From: an uncultured Clostridiaceae bacterium
GTDB taxonomy: Bacteria > Bacillota > Clostridia > TANB77 > CAG-508
Assembly (NCBI GenBank): GCA_948356915.1
Contig: CAOJCG010000009.1
Coordinates: forward strand, 1 to 64,000
Length of the DNA: 64,000 bases
Direction of reading: 5' to 3'
Every line of letters begins with the position of its first letter. The stretch's first letter is position 1. A program made the translations under genes and the position numbers. Below are positions 63,771 to 64,000 of this stretch, piece by piece. Under the pieces are notes generated by a model that saw nothing but the letters and a program-made list of their open reading frames with translations, was not told the DNA's origin and ran no database searches.

Positions 63771-64000
63771 AAATATAAAAAGTAAATTAAAGAAAATGAA
63801 AATAACATCGTTAATTACAACAGCTTCAGTAATGTTAATGAATTTAAGATGTTATGCAGCTACAACAATAGGTACGCAAGAAGTAGAAACAGCTACACAA
63901 AATGTAAAAGATGCAGTTATTAAGTTAGCAATGCCAGTAGGATCTGTTCTTATGTTTGTTAGTATCGTTATTATTGCAATTAAATTAATTGTTAATGCTA
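63754..64000 (+). CDS. VirB2/TrbC-like or Maff2-like conjugation pilin, 5' part
   Basis: Reads open to the window end (82 codons). A basic N-terminus and signal-like helix (KITSLITTASVMLMN, cleavage likely after CYAA), then VKDAVIKLAMPVGSVLMFVS and a second helix. Two hydrophobic helices behind a signal peptide are the plan of VirB2/TrbC-type transfer pilins and of the Maff2 family from conjugative elements. The gene continues outside the window. Confidence 0.6.
   Translation, partial: MKIENKNIKSKLKKMKITSLITTASVMLMNLRCYAATTIGTQEVETATQNVKDAVIKLAMPVGSVLMFVSIVIIAIKLIVNA

Overview
The window is a very AT-rich, gene-dense stretch from a low-GC Firmicute, most likely an uncultivated gut-type member of the Clostridia. 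The signs are sigma-A promoters with TTGACA/TATAAT boxes, strong GGAGG ribosome binding sites, frequent TTG/GTG starts, AGA-dominated arginine codons, a YtxC-like sporulation gene, a T-box leader before thrS and the gene neighbourhood secG-rnr-smpB. The lineage is inferred; no rRNA is present.

Layout. 1-629: 3' end of a wall-anchored surface protein. 861-4664: TIGR04086-type membrane protein, HD phosphohydrolase, SecD, a reduced SecF and a rhodanese. 4740-10039: YtxC-like protein, then a glucan module (GH57 branching enzyme, DUF4912 protein, GT4 synthase) with a tRNA-Gly. 10282-17698: YlbF, membrane proteins, a Lon-family protease and the tRNA t6A genes rimI, tsaB and tsaE. 17982-23409: miaB, two HD proteins, mutS. 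23497-24368: a type III toxin-antitoxin-like locus (ToxN/AbiQ). 24543-34054: rubredoxin fusion, rRNA methyltransferase, GT-C enzyme, a cation ATPase behind a likely yybP-ykoY riboswitch, RluD. 34860-38270: secG, rnr, smpB. 38539-44464: pilin-like protein, exported proteins, a DHH-CinA fusion and thrS. 45257-59394: LCP ligase and a polysaccharide operon (priming transferase, ManC, several glycosyltransferases, Wzy- and Wzx-like proteins, UDP-galactopyranose mutase). 59553-61544: a TIGR04255-like / small protein / metallo-beta-lactamase operon that may be a defence system. 61780-64000: a broken peroxiredoxin gene abutting what looks like the start of an integrative conjugative element.

The main discovery candidate is a recurrent recoding signature. 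In seven different genes (tsaE twice; lon-like protease, rsmB/F-like methyltransferase, rluD, pilin-like protein, manC, and a mobile-element membrane protein) the frame breaks at exactly the same feature: one extra C placed directly before a GGA or GGT glycine codon, so the zero frame reads CGG. Removing that single C restores a continuous family-typical protein in every case, often in the middle of a catalytic motif (TsaE Walker A; the DAPCSGSG of the methyltransferase; HRLDRNTSG of RluD; EPIGRNTAP of ManC). In genes with the usual codon style I found only one other in-frame CGG by eye. This looks like +1 ribosomal frameshifting at a nearly vacant CGG codon with out-of-frame tRNA-Gly decoding, comparable to the AGG-Y shifts reported for Perkinsus mitochondria. 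A systematic sequence artefact is the main alternative.

A family of short palindromic repeats with TGTAGGGG termini lies between many genes, and three monocistronic cassettes (32361, 34284, 44553) stand out by less AT-biased codon use and ordinary in-frame CGG arginine codons.
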